NCBI GenBank assembly: GCA_015680685.1
Contig: MNCI01005541.1
Span: 313,270 to 377,269 of the forward strand
Direction: 5' to 3'
DNA length: 64,000 nucleotides
From: Gnetum montanum
Taxonomy: Eukaryota; Streptophyta; Gnetopsida; Gnetales; Gnetaceae
Part shown: positions 60,446 to 64,000 of the stretch, piece by piece
Numbering within the stretch: position 1 is the stretch's first letter
Layout of the letters: every line of letters begins with the position of its first letter
Notes under the pieces: generated by a model
Seen by the model: the letters and a program-made list of their open reading frames with translations, nothing else
What the model was told of the DNA's origin: nothing
Database searches by the model: none
Translations under genes and position numbers: made by a program

Positions 60446-63400
60446 ATGTCTTTTCAATAGTCCACCAAATTGCCCTTCAACCTCATTACCGAAGATCATA
60501 GCCAACAAGTCGTGAGGGTCTATGACCCCAAAGACCCTACCATCATTGAGTGTAGGTGATCTTTGAGGGTTAAAAGGGAGAGTCATGATTTTGCAGCCAT
60601 AAATTAAGATTGTTATAACTTCATTTGTGTTAAAACATAGGTAGGCATGCTAATTCCATGTATGGAAGCAAAGGCTAAGACGAAGTTTGAGCTCATACAC
60701 AAGAGCTAGAGGGGGTTCATCCCTTCTCTATATGACAAAATTTCCCTTAACAACATCTATGCTAGCATCCTAATCCAATTGATTGCCATGGAAGAGGAAG
60801 GTGACAAGCATAGATCTGAGGAACAACAAGAAGAGAAGGATGAATTTAAGGTAGAATTTAAACCTAAAAACATCATAGAAGGACGATTCCAACAAACATC
60901 CCCCAAGGTCACAACACCGTCCTCTAATGCTTTTATTTTCTCCATGGGCATGGTGCCACCATCTTCCACTCCTTCCTACCCTACTATGGTGGACCCCATG
61001 TCAGTTATAGCCACATATCAAACTCATCCAATGCAATAAATAACAAACTATAACACATTAATGCCATTTGCAATATAATCTAAATATATAAAACCATTAA
61101 TAGTGGTTTTTACCATCACAAATCTATTAACTACTCTTGTGGGGTTCACCATGGGACCCCAAGCGACATAGGTATCACACACCTCCTTTATCCCATTTGT
61201 GCCTCAAGTACCAGCATAGACATCTTTTTCTTTGTTTGGTTCACAAGCTATGGCCATGACATAACCTCTTTCTTCCATCTTGAAATCCATGGCGAGGCTA
61301 AAAGCCTCAAAACAAATGCCATAGCCATATGTGCAAACTCATCAACCAATAGGGTCACCATAGGGATTGGATCAAGCCTTACAAATGATCTAGGATCTCA
61401 CAAAGGAGTGGAAAAGGCTTAAAAACTATCAAGATTATGGACTTCTACTAAGATGATCCCATAAGTCCTATAGTTCCACCCTTGACAATTCCTCTTGGTG
61501 TTCCTATTCCCCAATTTATCAAATATAATAGAGAAGGTAAGCCTAATGCTCACCTTATTACATTTTGATCTGAATGCTTACTCTTGTGGCCATGGCCTCA
61601 TACCATCATGAGGATTTTCCCTATGTCTTTGACTAGGAAAGCACTTGATTAGTATTGTGCATTACCTAGGGGATCCATATCTTCTTTGGAGGACTTGATT
61701 ACCTAGTTTATGAACTACTTCAAGTATTATTTGAAGCTTGATACCATGCTTGACCAACTCATAAAGGTCAAGAAGGGGTCCTCAGAACCCTTATAGAAGT
61801 TCATCTAGCAATGGAATGTACTACCTAATGAAATACAAAAGCTTATAGTTGAAGCCCACTTGTTAGCCATATTTAAGGAAGTAGTTAATGACTTCACCAA
61901 GTCTAAACCTTACTACCTTGACCCACAGTCCCTTAGCCAAGCATTCTCTCAAACTAAAAATATAGAGGATGCTACGGAGGCCAATAATGTTCTAGCCCAT
62001 ATAGCATATAAAAACCAACATACTTGGAAAGACAAAGAAAAAAGCAAACAAAAGAACATAATCATAGTAGCTATGAAAAAATAAAAAAAGAGTAAAAACC
62101 AAGGGCCAAAGGCCAATCCACCTAAGAGTCCTACTAATACCCACAATAACCAACCATCAACTTTTGGGGCCACTATATCAGTAACAACCAGACCTAACTT
62201 TGAAAGAAAAAATAGGTCCAAATACACTTCCTTACCTATGAAACCATCAAAGCTATTAGACCAACTATTAAAAAGTGGATGCATACAACACAAACAAATG
62301 ATCAAAGCTACTCAAAAGAAACATGAGTGACTATGAAAAATAGCTAAAGACCCCAATTGGAAAATGAAGGATGATCCCTAGTTACCTAGATACTTCAAGC
62401 TAAACCACATCTACCATTATCATCAACTACTTGGTCATGATACAAACTTCTACCTTACATGAAAAGATGACTTGCAAAAGATGCTAAATAAGAGGGAGCT
62501 AGTTTTAGATGCTTCTAACCCAATTTGGCCATAAAACCAATTGATGTAGGTCTACAAGGACCCATTGAATGCTAATGATAGCCCTTATGTTATTTTAGCA
62601 TTTAACATTGATGATGATCAAAGACCTGTAAAAGAATCATTCATGATTCAAGTACCCCTCTACGATGAAAGGGCTTCTTTAGCTTCCCATAGCTCAAGAA
62701 CTCCTTTTGTCACAAGAATACCATCACAAGTGGCTTTGAGGGAATTTTTTCTCATCAAGGTTCCCCAACCCAATATAACCCAAATAGTTGTAGCCCAACC
62801 AATAGTGTAACGACCTTTTATGATAGCCAATGCTACTACTTCTTCCTCATAGCCAATGGCTAATAACTAAAAAAATTTAACTAAACAAAAGAAGAAGCAT
62901 AAGCAAAAGCCTAACAATAAGGATGAAAATTAGATAAAGGAATGAAAGAAAGTGGGCCCACCAAAGCCCAATTCCATTTTGGTTATACCAATGACCTCCT
63001 CTGCCCCAACCCCTTCAACTAACAAGCCATAGGAAGACACCAAAGCCCATAATCAAAACAAAGAGGAAGAGCCACAACAATCACAAGCTAAAGCCAAAAT
63101 TCACATTTTGGGATGCATGGAGGAAGTAAAGAAAAATTGGGATGACAAGCCCTCAGCTAATGATAAAAACTTCCTTAATGCAATGGACCAAGTTAGGCAA
63201 TCCCTCAAGAAAAAAAAACACAACTCTAAGTGTATATGAACTGATTATGACTTCCATCACATATCATGAGGGGCTAGTCAAAATGTTGACTTTCATCCTT
63301 GTTAGTGAGGATATCCCCACTAACGAAGAATCCATCCATGCAATGATGATACCTTTCTCATCAAAGAAGGTAATTTCAATGCACCTTGTATTTCACAATA

Positions 63401-63521
63401 GCAAAATTAAAGTTAATCCCTAAAATGGTGAAGTGACTACAACCCTGTTATTCATAACCATACACATAGGACACTTTAAAATACATTGGATGCATGTTGA
63501 TGATGGAGCTATAGTCAACAT
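60446..63521 (+). pseudogene. gag-protease ORF of copy D, truncated by F
   Basis: Starts ATGTCTTTTCAATAG (stop at codon 5 where B has GGG). N-terminal region with FIPSLYDKISLNNIYASIL; linker 60779-61040; capsid core 61490-61960 (FPMSLTRKALD and GSISSLEDLIT), present as in A. Zinc-knuckle region near 62405 is badly decayed. A Pro-rich spacer precedes the protease start at 63142-63521. It stops right at the active site (VDDGA) where F begins. Many stops. Confidence 0.83.
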
Positions 63522-64000
63522 TGTAGCGACGGAAAACGTTGGCAGCTGGAAATACCGACCGAGGTTCCAGCGTACACAGTTTTAGCCACGGATCTACGCG
63601 AGGGCTATGCTGGAAAAACGAATCCGCGGTGCCCTGAACAGTCTTGTCGATCAGACAGGGACTTACGGGTCAGTAAAACAATGAAAATTACGTAAAAAGA
63701 AAGCGATCTGGTTCGAGGAATCGTAAAAATGAGGGGAAAACGATGTAGACGGATTACAACGGAGATAATGCTAAACACGATAAAAGGAGGCTGACATAAG
63801 AGAAGCACGTAGCTTCAAGATCTGTGCTTTGACTTAAAAGTGTATATTTTGTATGAGAAATTGCACTGGGGAATCCCCGATTACAGGATGTGAAACAAGC
63901 ACAAAAGAACAAGCAAAACGGTCTAAACAAATGTCCGATCTACCTCGTNTTGTCAGGTGATAATGTCAACGATTACCAAAGCGCTGTTCTCTGTATCTCT
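63522..64000. mobile_element. Element F: start of a younger, CpG-rich insertion (probable LTR)
   Basis: At 63522 the copy D protease stops abruptly and sequence of different composition begins with TGTAGCGACGG. The TG start fits an LTR end. CpG is frequent (gcgacgg, accgaccg, tacgcgagg, atccgcgg), unlike the rest of the window, so it inserted recently. No coding. One N at 63949. The other end, target duplication and superfamily cannot be seen. If it is not an LTR, it could be another kind of mobile element. Confidence 0.6.

Larger units (their letters stand above)
59233..63521 (+). mobile_element. Copy D: third tandem backbone copy, interrupted
   Basis: Internal start of another backbone element: weak primer site, leader with a 487-bp duplication, and gag-protease up to the protease active site, where element F begins. 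Anything downstream lies outside the window. Confidence 0.82.

Noticed and set aside
1-64000. Host genes, tRNA or rRNA genes
   Set aside because: Looked for on both strands; every sizeable coding signal is explained by retrotransposon genes or the antisense gene, and no tRNA cloverleaf or rRNA core was recognised by eye.

Overview
This window is plant nuclear DNA made almost entirely of old LTR retrotransposons of the Ty3/gypsy type. I see no host gene, rRNA, tRNA or CRISPR array. Reading frames are broken mostly by TAG and TGA where CAG, CGA or TGG would be expected, and CpG is scarce outside the youngest insertions. This is the usual decay of methylated plant repeats. Long spacers, very large elements (16-18 kb) and deep nesting suggest a large, slowly purged genome. 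A gymnosperm is my guess, but nothing here proves it.

Backbone (copies A, B, D): three copies of one Tat/Ogre-like family stand head to tail and share LTRs. LTR1 (end at 190) - A - LTR2 (25900-27342) - B - LTR3 (41631-41812 plus 57874-59232) - D (cut at 63521). Copy C (41813-57873), a related 16-kb element with 2.1-kb LTRs, sits inside LTR3 with a 5-bp target duplication. The unoccupied site can be read in LTR2. Copy E (11939-19835), an Athila-like element lacking RNase H and integrase, sits inside A's spacer with duplication CCTAG. A CpG-rich younger element F starts at 63522 inside D's protease.

Gene order in A, B and C: LTR, primer-binding site, leader, gag-protease ORF ending in a stop, an island of short repeats with core CCTTAAACTGGTA, a long spacer, a second island of the same repeat, a splice-acceptor-like site, pol (RT, RNase H, second RNase H, integrase), a third island, 3' UTR, LTR. 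The spacer (about 3 kb in C, 9.6-9.7 kb in A and B) takes the place of the small protease-RT intron known from Ogre elements. It carries a gene on the opposite strand. In A and B this gene has about eight exons whose boundaries mostly match splice-site consensus and whose lengths agree closely between copies. C keeps a two-exon version. In A and B the rest of the spacer is an array of degenerate repeats with a period near 190 bp. The antisense gene and the repeat-bounded modules are the most interesting things in the window.

No copy looks autonomous. A lacks the second RNase H and half of integrase. B has lost all of pol and the gag capsid core. C has a truncated capsid, a frameshifted integrase and a sequence gap. 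D is interrupted. E lacks everything after RT.
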